A stretch of 64,000 nucleotides of DNA from Branchiostoma floridae (Eukaryota; Chordata; Leptocardii; Amphioxiformes; Branchiostomatidae): the NCBI RefSeq assembly GCF_000003815.2, contig NC_049992.1, positions 7,844,353-7,908,352 of the forward strand, in the 5' to 3' direction. Both the position numbers and the translations under genes were made by a program. The notes beneath the pieces are model-generated. The model did no database searches and was not told the DNA's origin. It was given only the letters and a program-made list of their open reading frames with translations. Below are positions 22,727 through 34,738 of the stretch, one piece after another; the first letter of the stretch is position 1, and every line of letters starts with the position of its first letter.

Positions 22727-24411
22727 CTATATAGCTAGGATACCACTCTTTATTTTGCCGGCGAGCAGCTGCGCGAACTCATATCTCTGGTCGAAGGTGC
22801 AGTCGAGGTAAGCCTGGAAAGCGTCCGAAGACCAGTCACCCAGCAGCTTCAGCACTTGCGGGTCCGCCCCGCAATGCCAGGCGTAGGTCGCACCGCCACG
22901 CCGGAAGCTGTGGCCGGAATAGCTGCTTGGAGGTAAGCCTACCGCGTAGAGGAGCGTCTTCAGATGTTTGACTAGGGTGTCATGTGTCCGCCGGTGCTGG
23001 GTACAAGAAAGGCAGGTGCATCGAGGGGGGCCCGGATCATGTTACACATGTGAAGGTACGCGTGTTTCGGGCACAGAGGATGTCCCGTCAGCTCTGGTAG
23101 AGGAAGTAGCAGCACCTTTTGCCGGAATTGTATGGTCTTAGACCACGTGACACGAAGCACTACACAGTCCCCGGAGACTTGGATGGCCCGGCGTGTCAGA
23201 TGTTTGGCTGGGTCGAAGGAGGACTGCGATTTTGGAACCAGATTGGACTTACGGAGTAAGGAGAAAAACGCTACACAGAAGGCGGCCCACAGCGTCGCGT
23301 GCAGAGGTCTCGTCAAGTCCAACTCTTCCCGGATGCGTAGCAAGATGGCTGGAGTGATTGGGAGCTTTTGTTGCGGCACATGAGAGGAGGACCTGCGGAT
23401 GGAATTAATGACTAGTTTTAGCTCGAAGCCGCCTGCTGGTGGGGGCTCAAAGCCGTGGAAGCGCTGCAGCGTTCGCGCTCCATGAACATAAAGCTGGACA
23501 CTGTTCGGGCTCTTCAGCGAGCGGGATAGGAACTGCGCGAACCTGGTGAGTGTCTTAGAGTCTGTAGGAATTGCAGGAAGTCCGAAAAACTCGCAGAATA
23601 ACAGGAACGCTCTCCACTGGGTTCGGAAATCGCTGTAGGTGCCTGCTGCGAAGGCTGACTTCTTGGCCTGGTCAACCTCGGAGTCCAGCAGCTGCAAGGG
23701 CGACTGTAGACCGGAGTTCAACACCGTTACAGCGGCTTCATTGTCACACATGACTACGATGTCAGTCTTGAAACTGCTGACATTGCTGCTTCTGTGGAAA
23801 TCTTGTAACCCGATCTCCGAGATATACGACCCACGATCGCCGAATGTCGAAGGCCATGAACCACTGTCCGGAAAGTGCGGCGCCTGAGTGCTGCCAGTAG
23901 AAGTGGGCAGGTCAAAGTAAACTTCACTGAAGCCTCCCCCATAATTATCATCACGAGAGTTGAAGGCACATGTACTTGTACCTTCCGGAAGGTGGAAGGC
24001 TGCACCGTCTTCTATTGAAGCAAATAAGTCTACATAATCACTCCGGTTTTTCTGCGAAGCCGGCAAACTACCATCGATACCAAGTTCAGACATACTGTCC
24101 CTATTGTGCAAAACAGCACCTGCTTTTGTCGCAGCAGTTGAGTCCATCTCCTCACCCCTGTCATCGTCACGAGAAGCAAAGTCACATGAACTCGTACCAT
24201 CCTGAATGTGCAACATTGCACTGCCTTCCGTCGGAGGAAGGTCGTCAACATGAATACCGCGGGTTTTATGCGAAACCCGAAAACTAACAGGAACAGAAAC
24301 CTCTCGGGAGGCAAAGATATCGGCACCAACAAAGACACTACTCACAGTTTGTTGCGCGTCTACTGAATCGGTGACGCTACCGATTCCCGCGCTTGCTTGT
24401 CCGGGAGTTTG
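22727..24411 (-). pseudogene. YRE-1 RNase H stub plus tyrosine recombinase, one frameshift
   Basis: The frame is continuous with gag except for one UGA. First come three to four diverged ~35-residue modules with S-R-D-D motifs (about 24240-23829), then CDNEAAVTVLNSG (about 23748-23701), the hallmark of the end of a DIRS-group RNase H, then a tyrosine recombinase of about 300 residues: Arg in S-L-L-R-K-S-N (23251-23253), H-S-F-R (22901-22912), G-D-W, and the nucleophile Tyr in A-Y-L (22808-22810). Together these give the R-H-R-Y tetrad. The frame closes at a TAG near 22970; the H-S-F-R/Tyr part is in another frame, so one indel near 22975-22995 breaks the gene. Recombinases of this type insert the circular cDNA. 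The missing RT and most of RNase H lie between gag and this stub. Confidence 0.82.
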
Positions 24412-25431
24412 TCAGGCCGTGCTCCCGGCGGCTTGGGCGCCGGTAGACCGCTTTGCATCTGTCTTCTTCCTTTCACAATCGGTCTCAGAATGCTTGTATT
24501 TTCTGTTCAGTCTTTTCCAGCAGAAGGAACAGGCATGCTCAAACCCGCAGGACGAGACGCTGCAGTCATTCTCGTTGAAGGCCCAGCAAAACTTAGGCGC
24601 CTTTGGTTTTTCGGCGGGTGCCTGACTGGTCGCTTCACTAGAAGGCTTGAGACGTGTTGGGTCCGCATCAAAATACATCTCTTTTAAGTCGGTCCAGTCC
24701 GCCGACCAGGAGCCCGGTTTTCGTAACGCCTCCCGCAACGCTGCTGCGTGAAAGCTCCTCACGACTTGCCACTTGTATCTAGCCAACTTCGTACAGGCGC
24801 ATTGGAGGATAGACAGCCTTCCCGCCAATTCCCACTGTGGCATGGAGGCGACGGCTGTTTGCAACAAGCCCATGCTTCCAACTAAAAACTCCTCCATCGT
24901 GAGCTCGTCATACTTTTTCGGTTCTGCTGACTCGAAACTGTACACGAAAGCCTCAGGGGAGAGGGTCTTGCCTTCTGTCTTCTTCCGAGAGCCGATAAGA
25001 TCTGGATACTTTGCGGTCACCTGCGCCTGCAGAGGACTGTTGTCACGTAACTGCTGTAACGTGATATCGCCGGGGCCCAACAAACTCGTGTGCGCGGGGT
25101 CTGTCTTGTGCAGCTCCGTCGGCTTTGGAAGAGTAGGATCGGTCTCTTTGGCGGGTTCTGTGCTGCAGCGTGCCTTCTGGAGCTCTTCCTCCAACTCGGC
25201 GACTTCCTTCTCCAAACGGGCTTGCGTAAGCTGCTCTTGTAACTCGGCTTTTCGCCTCTCCAGATCTGCGGTGGCTTTGACCTTGCCGCCCGCCGGCGGC
25301 GTGGTCTCTACAGACTCCGTGTCAGAGTGGACAGGCTGGCTGATCCCCTTACACTGCTTGTTACCTCTGCCGTTGGGGTGAAGGGAGTTGTCTTGCCCGC
25401 ACCCGGGACATTTTTTGGCCCGTTTTGGCAT
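24412..25431 (-). CDS. YRE-1 gag-like ORF1 with coiled coil and zinc-binding C terminus
   Basis: The first ATG in the frame is at 25431, about 30 bp inside A1; the open frame goes further up without an ATG. It encodes 339 residues, ending in TGA at 24412-24414. Seen: a basic start with C-P-G-C and a later C; a Glu/Leu-rich coiled coil at about residues 55-88; a central conserved-looking block (E-F-L-V-G-S-M); and a Cys/His-rich end at about residues 282-322 (C-x7-C-x4-C-x3-H-x-C-x2-C, then further His and Cys). This matches the layout of ORF1 proteins of YR retrotransposons, which bind element RNA. The frame is intact. The next frame follows in phase after the single stop. Confidence 0.72.
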   Translation of the reverse strand: MPKRAKKCPGCGQDNSLHPNGRGNKQCKGISQPVHSDTESVETTPPAGGKVKATADLERRKAELQEQLTQARLEKEVAELEEELQKARCSTEPAKETDPTLPKPTELHKTDPAHTSLLGPGDITLQQLRDNSPLQAQVTAKYPDLIGSRKKTEGKTLSPEAFVYSFESAEPKKYDELTMEEFLVGSMGLLQTAVASMPQWELAGRLSILQCACTKLARYKWQVVRSFHAAALREALRKPGSWSADWTDLKEMYFDADPTRLKPSSEATSQAPAEKPKAPKFCWAFNENDCSVSSCGFEHACSFCWKRLNRKYKHSETDCERKKTDAKRSTGAQAAGSTA

Positions 25432-25460
25432 GTCGAATCGCGTAAACTTGCACAAAAAGT

Positions 25461-25605
25461 TGCATAAAAGTTAACTCTGCGATCTACGTCCTCTCGGACT
25501 GCTTTACATGGGAGACAGGATGAATCACGTGAGCCCGAGGGCATAGGTCATGGCTCATGCGCAGTAAATTATTTCATTTACGCTTTCCGCCTAAATCAAC
25601 ACAAT
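25461..25605 (-). repeat. YRE-1 split direct repeat A1
   Basis: Outer 5' repeat, 145 bp. It should hold the promoter because it precedes ORF1 by only 30 bp. Its outer edge (25605/25606) is the insertion boundary. Confidence 0.88.
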
Positions 25606-25639
25606 GACAGATTCAAGCTGGGAAAATCCCTTCCTGAAA

Positions 25640-25748
25640 CCCATTTCCAGTAGCGTGCAAGTCACATTAACATTTACAGCTGGATTCGAACTCCCGACCT
25701 TCTGGTCCGGAAGCAGGTTTCGCTAACCATGTGATGACACGCTCAAGT
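25640..25748 (-). mobile_element. tRNA-derived SINE fragment
   Basis: On the minus strand a tRNA-like segment has an A-box-like TGGTTAGCGAA and a B box AGTTCGAATCC about 30 bp later. Cloverleaf pairing is imperfect and a non-tRNA tail follows, so I read a SINE head rather than a tRNA gene. It lies just outside the 5' edge of YRE-1. Confidence 0.5.
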
Positions 25749-26486
25749 ATGAACGAAAATAGCCTTCGTTTCGACCTCAACACTTGGTTAAACCGCACGA
25801 ACGTGATATTACCGATAACGTCCGCATACGGATTTATTTTGGACGGCTGCCCGTAAAGAAGTCACCGACATTGACAAGCCAGTGACACAACAATCTACCA
25901 CAAAGCTGGCTCGCGCCGCAGTGACAAGCTGCCACAATTGGAGAGGTCACTGCAGACCTTACTTATGACCATGTGTGAGATCTGTAAACTAGCAAATGAG
26001 TCTGTCAGCAGCTAATAGTAATATGACTGTTCTTGGCTGTGAAGCAAAATTACTTGTATCTAGGATAAAATATATGTGAGTAAATACAGTAGGGCTTTTA
26101 CGTTACGTCACGCTTTAGAAATCAAATTTGTTCACCCATAAATGTCAAATAAGATATTCAGTGGGGTGAACAGTGAACTGGATATGAAAATACTACATGT
26201 TTAACTATAGGTCAATTATCATAGCATAAATGGAAAATGAGGCAATAAACTGTAAAATTTGCAAAATGTCTATGACAAAACAAGCCAAATCTATCAAAAT
26301 TTGGTCTCAGTCTGGTATTTCAATCTACTACTGTAGGGATATCAAACTACAAATATTTGTCCTCCATCATATCAACATTGTGAAGTATTAGCTGGAATAG
26401 TCTGTTCTGCATTTAGAAGTCAGGACAAGTATGTGAGCTTCTAAACAAACACACTTTAACGTGATATTTGTCACATCTAACCCCAG

Positions 26487-26560
26487 CGCCGGAGTGACAG
26501 TTATGGGACTCAAGCCATATCCGAAAGGTCGTGGGTTCCAATCCCAGCTCAAAAAATAGT
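26487..26560 (+). mobile_element. tRNA-like SINE fragment
   Basis: The plus strand carries a B-box-like GGGTTCCAATCCC preceded by 'tatgggactcaagccatatcc', as in a decayed tRNA-derived SINE head. The A box is poor. Confidence 0.4.
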
Positions 26561-28038
26561 TTGTCTTGGGCATGGGCCAGATCTGTCCCTCTGGTATTGG
26601 TGTGAGAGGTAAATCACATTCAACCCAGAAATATATAAACATCACGCACAGGAATCCGGTGTCACGATATTGCCATCAAATCCCGGGTGAACTTGCATGT
26701 GTCTTCGAACCCTGACTGAACTGATTTGTCTATCCAGCTTTGATTTACAGCAGAATGCAATAAATGACTCAAGAGCCTAGGAAGAAAGTCAACCTACTGG
26801 AGGTGAATTTACGAAAAGTTGTAAGCACGTTACAGCACAGACTGAGGTTTAAATAACCGAAGAAAAGCATGCTTACTTCATTATACACTTGTTTGTAAAT
26901 ATTCTGCACTTTTTATCATGTGCAGTATTCATCATCATCATCATTGGTCGATGTGCTTACACACAACGGGATTATACCACTCCTTACGGGGTTACCCTTT
27001 CACTGGCTGATTACAAGACAGGGATGCGCCAGGTGTCCCGTCGGGTGAATTGTGTAAATCATGTGCAGTATTACCATAGGCCCATATGCTAACTTGTGGC
27101 TTATTCACAGATTATAAGTCAGGTCAAATGGCTGGAAAATTTGAGAACTATATGTAATGGATATGTGTGGACATAAACATACAACAAAACTGAAAGAAAA
27201 GAAGATTTGTGGGAATCACATCTCTTTCCTTTCACTAGGAAAGATACCTATTGTGAGAATGACTATTCTTCTACCTAACGGGACATACAGATGATGCTGT
27301 AGCGAGGGATCAGGATGATTCAGTCCGTATCAACATGACCTAGTCAACTCTGCCCAATACCCTGGTCAACTCAGCCAGGGTTAGGGCTAGGGTTAAGGTT
27401 AGCATTAGAGTGTTAGACCAGGATAAGGGTTAGCTAGGGTGTTGGGCCAAGTTGGTCTGATAAGCCATTGGGTCGAGTTGGTAAATGCCAAAGCATCTGA
27501 CATCCCTAATACCTCTACCCAAAACCCAGAAGCAGGACAGCGGGACAGTCCAAATATGTGACAGGGGTGTGGGAGGTCAGGGCAAAAATGTCCCATCACA
27601 GAGTCATCCAGGAGACCACTGACCATCTGCCCTAAACTTGTTTTCGTTGAGGAAGCGTTTCAATCTTCCGCTGTCAAAAACTGTCAATCATTCTGTGACA
27701 TCCGACTGTCCAACCATCATCTGTCCAACCATCATTGACACACATGCCATCTCAGATAACATCAGTGATGAGGAAAAGGCAAGGATTTGATTGGTTTAAC
27801 CTTAGTTGATGACATCATGAATATGTGACCTTCATCTATGGGATGGCATTCCTTCATCATCATGTGACCTATGACCGTTATCTTCAAATCTGGTGACCTA
27901 GATCTACAAAATAGTTGGTTAATGTGAGGATCAATTGTACTATATTACATATTCCAAGACCTTCAATGATTCATGAATCAAGCTTGTCAGAATGTAACCA
28001 TAGATAAAGAAATATTAGCAACAGTTTTATTAGCTTCA

Positions 28039-28121
28039 TGGATACCAGAACCCAGCCCGATCTCAAAAACATCTAATGTGTGGGATAGAGATAGAGATCG
28101 GGCTGGGGTATGCTATCTGGG
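28039..28121. mobile_element. Foldback MITE, CAGCCCGATCT arms
   Basis: Hairpin whose arms contain CAGCCCGATCT and AGATCGGGCTG, inside weaker outer arms around 'ggataccag'/'tatctgg'. Same family as 31363-31448 and 43518-43582. Confidence 0.65.
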
Positions 28122-31100
28122 CTACAGTTTATGGTCATGGTTTTGTGTTGACCTCTGACAGCAAGCTCAACATACCCCAAACTGGCCAAACGTATAACTT
28201 TCTGTTACTGCTTTGCATTAGTTGTCTCAAAACTGTGAAAGCTTCAGTGCAATACCCCCGTTACTTTGAGGGGAAACAGGCTGGATTCTACATTCTAACT
28301 GTTGAGATGACCTTCTTGTCCATGCACAGTTTCACTCAGTCCGACGACCACCACCACTGACCACCAGACCACACACAACAAAAAGTTAGAAGACAAATAT
28401 CCACTCCTACAGGTGATTTATCTCATATCTGTCCACAAATGGTTACAGGAGTACAAAATTGTAAAAGGTGGGGGAGACGTATGCTTCCTGTCTTCTGGAC
28501 ACTTAATAAGGGGCTTTCCTAGGACGTCATCCGGACCAGAAAGGAAAAACCAATCAGGGTGGCACCTTAAGGAAACAGGTTATACATCACCTTGTCCGAA
28601 TATCACCAAGGTCAGGGAAGTGCGACCTTGAAAATCTTGAACAAAGATGCCAATGTCGGTTTGGTGCAATTGGAATACCCCAGGCCTACCTGGAGGGTAG
28701 GTAATATGTGTACATGGAGGTCACGTGGTTCTAAACACTTTTGTTGTAGCCTTGCAGGGGATTTTTCCAATACCAGCTTGGAAATCCCTTCGTATGACCA
28801 AAGGAAATTTGTCTTTACACATCGGAAAAAGCTTTCAAGTTCCCCATATTGCTAGTCCCTGTACCGCAAAATTCGACATGTAATAGGGGCCTAGTACAAA
28901 AGTTAATATAACGAGGGCTCATATCAGCAATTGCATAATTAGCGTATGTACAAAGTCCTGCATGTAAAGAGCTCCCACAAAATCACAAGCTTGCTAATTT
29001 TCTTGCATGCAGTTAAAGGATCTATCAGCAAATTGCAGCGTGCAGCTGGGCATGTAGAGCCCCTGGCATGTGTAGGTTTCACATCCAATATTGCTGAGCT
29101 GATCCAGTTGTGCTGGTCCACAGGAAGTCTGGATTAGTCAACTTATCAAGGGCCAGCGGGCGCCCTTAACTGGTGGGTTAATGGCAGGATGCGGCCTGAA
29201 GTACATCTTTCTTTATAAGATGCGATCAATTGGTAACATAGGTCCACATGAGATACTGGTGTAGGGAACATCCCTTCTTGACAGTCAATGATGGCCCTCC
29301 TCAGCAAATACTGCCATGGAAGAAGATGAAGATGATGAACATCCATTCTTTAGTTAAAACTTGTAACTGTAAATACAGACAGGTTCACAGTGGTTTTATG
29401 TCCGCAGTTTTTCCATGGCAGCTTCACTGCAAAGTCATAACCACCACAAAAATATTTGTTCTAAGTGCGAATTGTCTAAGTGCACCTATTAGTATGGTGA
29501 AGATGCACAAATACTCACAAAAAAGCACAAATTGAACACAGCCTGATCTTATAACGTCAAATACATATTTATCAAGAAGTGCTGCTGGTCTTTCTTTTCT
29601 CCAGAATTGAAAGTGACATTAAGAGAACTGCAATAAACACTTGCAAGGTTGCCCAAGGACACATTCCTCCATAAGTTCCTTATGTACTTTCTTTGCCTTT
29701 CTTCTTGGCAACAGCCACATTCCTTCTCTTTCCTCTGAGATGGTATCTGACTCCCAAACCATATTGACTTCCCCTCTTATTAGCAACAGTCAGGTCAAAG
29801 ATAGTATCTAGGGCCACACAGACTGTATTCTAGGGATGACATCCTCTGCAAACTTCAAATTTGCAATGAACACTCTGTTTTCTATGTATGGATAAGCGTA
29901 TGCCCTGAAATACATTTTCAGTTTGCAATAATTTAGCAAAGACTCACAAAAGACATTAAAAGATATGCAAAGTTCTCAGTGCTCATTTAAAATGATTCAA
30001 CATCTTTTTAATGTCCCTTAGATATATAAAAGGAGTTTGGTTCAATGAGAGTACACTTGTTACGAATTAAGTGGAATTTAACCAGCAGATTCTACATTCA
30101 AAAATATGGCAAGCAGTCACCTTATCAATATTGTGATACAGGATCCTTTGCTTTATATAATTAGTTATTATGGCACAGAAAAAAATAAGAAAACAAAGGA
30201 AGTCATCCTTCAAGACTGAGTACCCTCATTAGCAAGGGACATATCTCAGCACTTTCCTTAAAGATGGTATCTAAATTGAAGACCAGATTCACTTCCTTCC
30301 TCATTAACAACAGGCAGGTCTTGCATTTTCCTATAAGATAGTATCAAAGTTTCAAGTCAGCCTGGTATTCTTTATCTGTCCCATATGTTAGACCAGCTTA
30401 CTAGGAAACACCCTTGTTACATGTATATACTATTAGGTTTGTTAGGCCATTCTAAGTTTATATATTGGAAAGCATTTCCTGAAGATTCCAAATCTAATGT
30501 AAGAAAATTGCAAACAAAATTGCTCTACAAAGGATCTCTCCTAGATATATTAGCTGTTTGTCTACCACTTCATAACAATAACAATTCATTCTTACATTAC
30601 TAAGTAAGTGTTTGCAGCTACTTCTTGATTTCCTGAAACTTTTTGTAGAAACAGCCTTGTATCTATACATGTCTATTGTTTGTTTGTTTATCAGAGCCTT
30701 TGTTTGTTTATCAATAACAAAAGTTGAATCAACCTGCTGACTGCTTATTTTAAATTTCACTGCAAATTAAAACCAGTGTTTCCTTTACTGTACAGTATTT
30801 GTGACTTTCACACTTAAAATCACCACGAACACTCCACTTTTTCCTAAAGCAAAATCGAATCATTGCAAGCAAAATTTAAGGCACTTTCAGTCACAAAGAT
30901 ACAGATCACATGATATAAGTCCAAACATATCAATTTTTTTTTCACTAGTAGTAGAGACAGTCAAATATAGAATGGGCACATGGACATTAAACGCAAAATT
31001 AACTTTGCCTGTCTGTTATCAGTCCCATATGTTTCCCTGGCTTACAATGGACCACCTTTGTAAGATATGCTTCTTATATCCTGTGGCCAAATGTGGCTCA

Positions 31101-31362
31101 TGTTAAATCCTTCAGGTGGAGGACAGATGCTTTTGCGGTCAATGCCACACCAAGTTAATATGTTGGCTCAACTGGTACTACAGTGGTAGATCAACTTGAG
31201 AACAGACTTGAGTCTAAGGGAAAGTATGTACCTTGGTATATGACTGAGGACCAAGCTAGCCTGGGTGCCAGACTGTTTCTATGGCCTACAAAAGCCAACT
31301 TCCAGGCCCTAAAGGCCATCATGCCCCAAAGGAAATTCTATAAAAAGCTCTCCTGAGTTTAA

Positions 31363-31448
31363 CCTGGTTACCAACCCCCAGCCCGATCTTAAAGTATCTA
31401 TCGTGCTGATAGATATTTTTTAGATCGGGCTGGGGTATGGTATCCAGG
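31363..31448. mobile_element. Foldback MITE, CAGCCCGATCT arms
   Basis: Arms CCTGGTTACCA...CCAGCCCGATCT and AGATCGGGCTGG...GGTATCCAGG around a short A/T-rich loop. Best-preserved member of the family in the window. Confidence 0.7.
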
Positions 31449-32116
31449 CTATCCTGAGTTAGACCCTGATAAACATGATAGATATTGTTGAGGAGGAGGA
31501 GGAGGCTAGGAGAAAGCATGATGCTTCTTCATTAGCTAGTGGAGCAATGTGGCTTCGTTAAAGCTTGCGTTTTCAGCCAACCACACCGTGTTACCCCTAC
31601 TCTTCTTGATAAGTAAACTGTTTTTTTTTTACATGTAGAGGTTTGACTTGAGGCTAAGGCGCAAAGCTCCCTCATACATGGGACCGCCTGCTTTATGTCT
31701 CAGTCCGAAAGAATGATGCGACTGTTATCCAGTCGGAACGATTGGACACTTTTCCAGTCGGCCCCTGGGTTTGAGGCTAGCTTCTCAGAATTCAAACCAG
31801 ATGTAGAAAATGGCAGAGTGCGCAGACCTCTACACCACGCAAACTTTACCTTCCCTAAAAACATCCATGAACCAGGAAAATGATTTGGTATGGCCCTTAT
31901 AAGTTTCTCTGACAGATTTACAAGGCTTGACTTTAGTTGGAAGGACTGAGACCAGCTGCCTTCTAATTGAGGAATGCAATCAAGGCTGTAGGACTCTGGA
32001 TGCCTTGAGGGCTGGGGGTAGTTTTACACTGGTAATTTTGTAAAACACAATGGCACCTGTTATAGGCTAAGTTTCACCTGGGGGCAGAGGAAGTAGACAT
32101 GTGGATCATGGATATT

Positions 32117-32224
32117 CTCTAAGCAGAGGTTGAGTCGCAGAGATATTGTAGCAGTAAGGATTTTTACCTGCTCGTGAGAGGAGCAAGCCAACTATTATCT
32201 CCGCTACTCAACCTCTGCTTGGAG
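32117..32224. mobile_element. MITE-like element, CTCCAAGCAGAGGTTGAGT arms
   Basis: Left arm CTCTAAGCAGAGGTTGAGT, right arm ACTCAACCTCTGCTTGGAG, one mismatch. Same termini as 13895-14015. Confidence 0.65.
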
Positions 32225-34738
32225 AACAGATCATGAAGATGTAAGATGAAAGACGAAAAGTGCAAGAACTCTTCGTACAGAAAACTTCATATATGTCGTT
32301 GAAGAGGTTTATCAGTCAAGTATGAGGAAAAATCATCTCAGGGACCATGAAAAAAAGTGGTGACATTGACATTGGCCAGGTGGTCCTTGTGTAGAGGTGG
32401 TCACTTTAAGTTTTACATGTTTGGCTGTACTTCCAATGTCATGGTGGTGACAATTAATGGACAACTGGTAAGAGTATAACGTTCAAATTGCTGACAACTC
32501 TTGTTGTCTGTCACGGGTTTGACCCGACCCTCATAAAATGTAAAAGACCATTTCAAGATCAAGGTCAACCACATCTGGTTTGCTTTACCCAGCGGATAAG
32601 AACTTAAATCTTAAAATTCTTTCATTCAACCAAAGGTGTAAATCCTGTGTTCATGTCCCCAAATAAACTGTGGGTCTCTAAAGCACTGATTACTAGTAGA
32701 GATTTCTGTGTGTTTCTCATTCTCATGTGGTGAATCGTGAAAGTTTTGTGGTGTACTTATGTCTTCACTGAACTTTCGCCATAAATTCATATACACTGTG
32801 AATATCTTGCATTATCGATTATGTTATTACTGTAAGTTATTGTTGTCATAACTGCAAACTTAAAACATTGGGAGTGTATCTACTGCAAAATTAAGTCCTT
32901 ACAAATCTAAATTAACTTATGGTGGTCAAAGAATTTTTGTCTCACACCAAGGTGAGAGTCTAACCAAATATGCATATATCATATAAGCTTCAGATCAGTA
33001 TGAACACTAATGGATTGTTTGCTACTTCTTGATTTGATGATCACAGACTTCTTGTTGATCACAAGTCATGTTTTCTAAAAGAACAATGATTTATCATATT
33101 GAAGAAGGTGAAGGCCTCCTTACCACCTATAAAACACCAGTTACTGATAGTTTATCTTCTGTTTATTTATCTAGATTATCGACCTGTGTAGACTAGGAGC
33201 AGGAGAGTACAAAGTACAGTGTGTGACTTATTACTGGATGTCCCTTTTTTAGGGTAAAAACATAGGGCATCGAGATGCTTCAAGTAGCCTTCAGGTCCTG
33301 TTCTTGTCATGGTGACCATTGAATAGAAATATTCCATTGACAGAAAAAACAACGGAAAAGCTGAGGAAAGGAGAGAATGTCATCATAATATAATAATAAT
33401 AATATGTATACCTTTCCACAACCTACAACCACATGGCATCAATCAAGCCTCAAGTTTTTTTGTGAAGATCACACTGTCCTATGGTGAAGACATTCCATTT
33501 TGCGAAGACATGTTTATTTTGTGAAGATGTTCTTCAGTTCATGAAGATGTTTTTTTTAATTTGTGAAGATGTTCTTCTACTTTGAAAAGACATTTCCTAT
33601 GTTGTGAAAACTCTCTCAAGTACACTGTTTCCAAAATGAACAGGATCGAACCAGAGAAATATAAAAAAGATGGGCAAGAATACTGCTAATAGCAAGCACA
33701 TTAAAAAGTTAAAATCTGTCAATGCACAGCTTCTACTTAACCAGGTCAGAAAACAAACAAGAAACAAACAGCCTCCCTTATCAGTTCCCCTTCTAGACAA
33801 ACATCCACCACCTGACTGAAGTATGGCCAATAAGATGTGAAAAGTGCTATCTTACCCACAAAAACAAACACTCAAGCCATTCGCACCACCTCTCCAAGTA
33901 CCTTTTGATGACAAATAATTGCCCTAAACAAACAAACACCAGGGTGTGAAGTGCTGGTTAATCCAGCCTCTTCACACAGAAATTGTGTTTGTACAACGAC
34001 TTGTCCAGGGGGTGAATTATCAGTTATTGTGCCCTCCTGTAGGCCAAACAAATTTAATCATTTGTTTGGATTTATTTAACATCAGAGTAAACTAAAGGTG
34101 TCTAACCTTCTCCCATGAGTATGGGAGGCCACACCACAGGATCTAGGAGTATGGCCCTGAGCCCACAAACTAACAAGGCTGATATGCAGACTACCAAAAA
34201 CTTGTTAGGGAAGAGGTTGAAGGAATAATATGGAAAGATCACTGCCCCCACCTCTAGTCATGTTAGTGACTTGATTTGATTTATTAGAGTTGCAATGATT
34301 ATTAGTTAAAGCAAGTACAAATGAGGGACAGAAACACCTTTTTATTAGTTCCATTTCACGAAATTCAGATTTTTGGTACAAATGGGGTGAAATGTTTGTC
34401 CATCCCGACAAGCAATTTTCTGTCCTTGGATGGAGGGATGGGACTTGGAGACAGACAGGCCTAATTAATTTAGATATAGTGAAACCAAAGACACAATCTT
34501 GATTTCTTCTTCTTCTTCTTCAAAGGGCACACTAGGAGATTTATCTGCTGAACAGCTAATTAGATTTCTGAAGCATGAGCTGATGAGTGACCCAGTGCTA
34601 TGCAGCTGATATGTTTGTCCAGCTCCAGAGGAGAGCTGGAACAATAGGAAGGTCTGGCAGTCTGACACCACTGTTTACCCAGGATACACCTTATCACTCA
34701 TGGCCTCTTGCTAGAAGGTGGGGGTGGTCTTAGATTTT

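Larger units (their letters stand above)
21740..25605 (-). mobile_element. YRE-1: tyrosine-recombinase retrotransposon, RT-deleted
   Basis: Read on the minus strand: repeat A1 (25605-25461), a gag-like ORF (25431-24412), a stop-separated frame with RNase H stub and tyrosine recombinase (24411-22727), a ~650-bp untranslated part, B1 (22080-21989), A2 (21992-21848) and B2 (21831-21740). A1/A2 are 145 bp with one mismatch seen; B1/B2 are 92 bp and identical. The order A1-coding-B1A2-B2 is the split direct repeat of Ngaro/PAT-type elements, which integrate by tyrosine recombinase without a target duplication. No reverse-transcriptase motifs are present, so the copy is an internal deletion needing RT in trans. 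Near-identical repeats suggest recent insertion. Confidence 0.85.
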
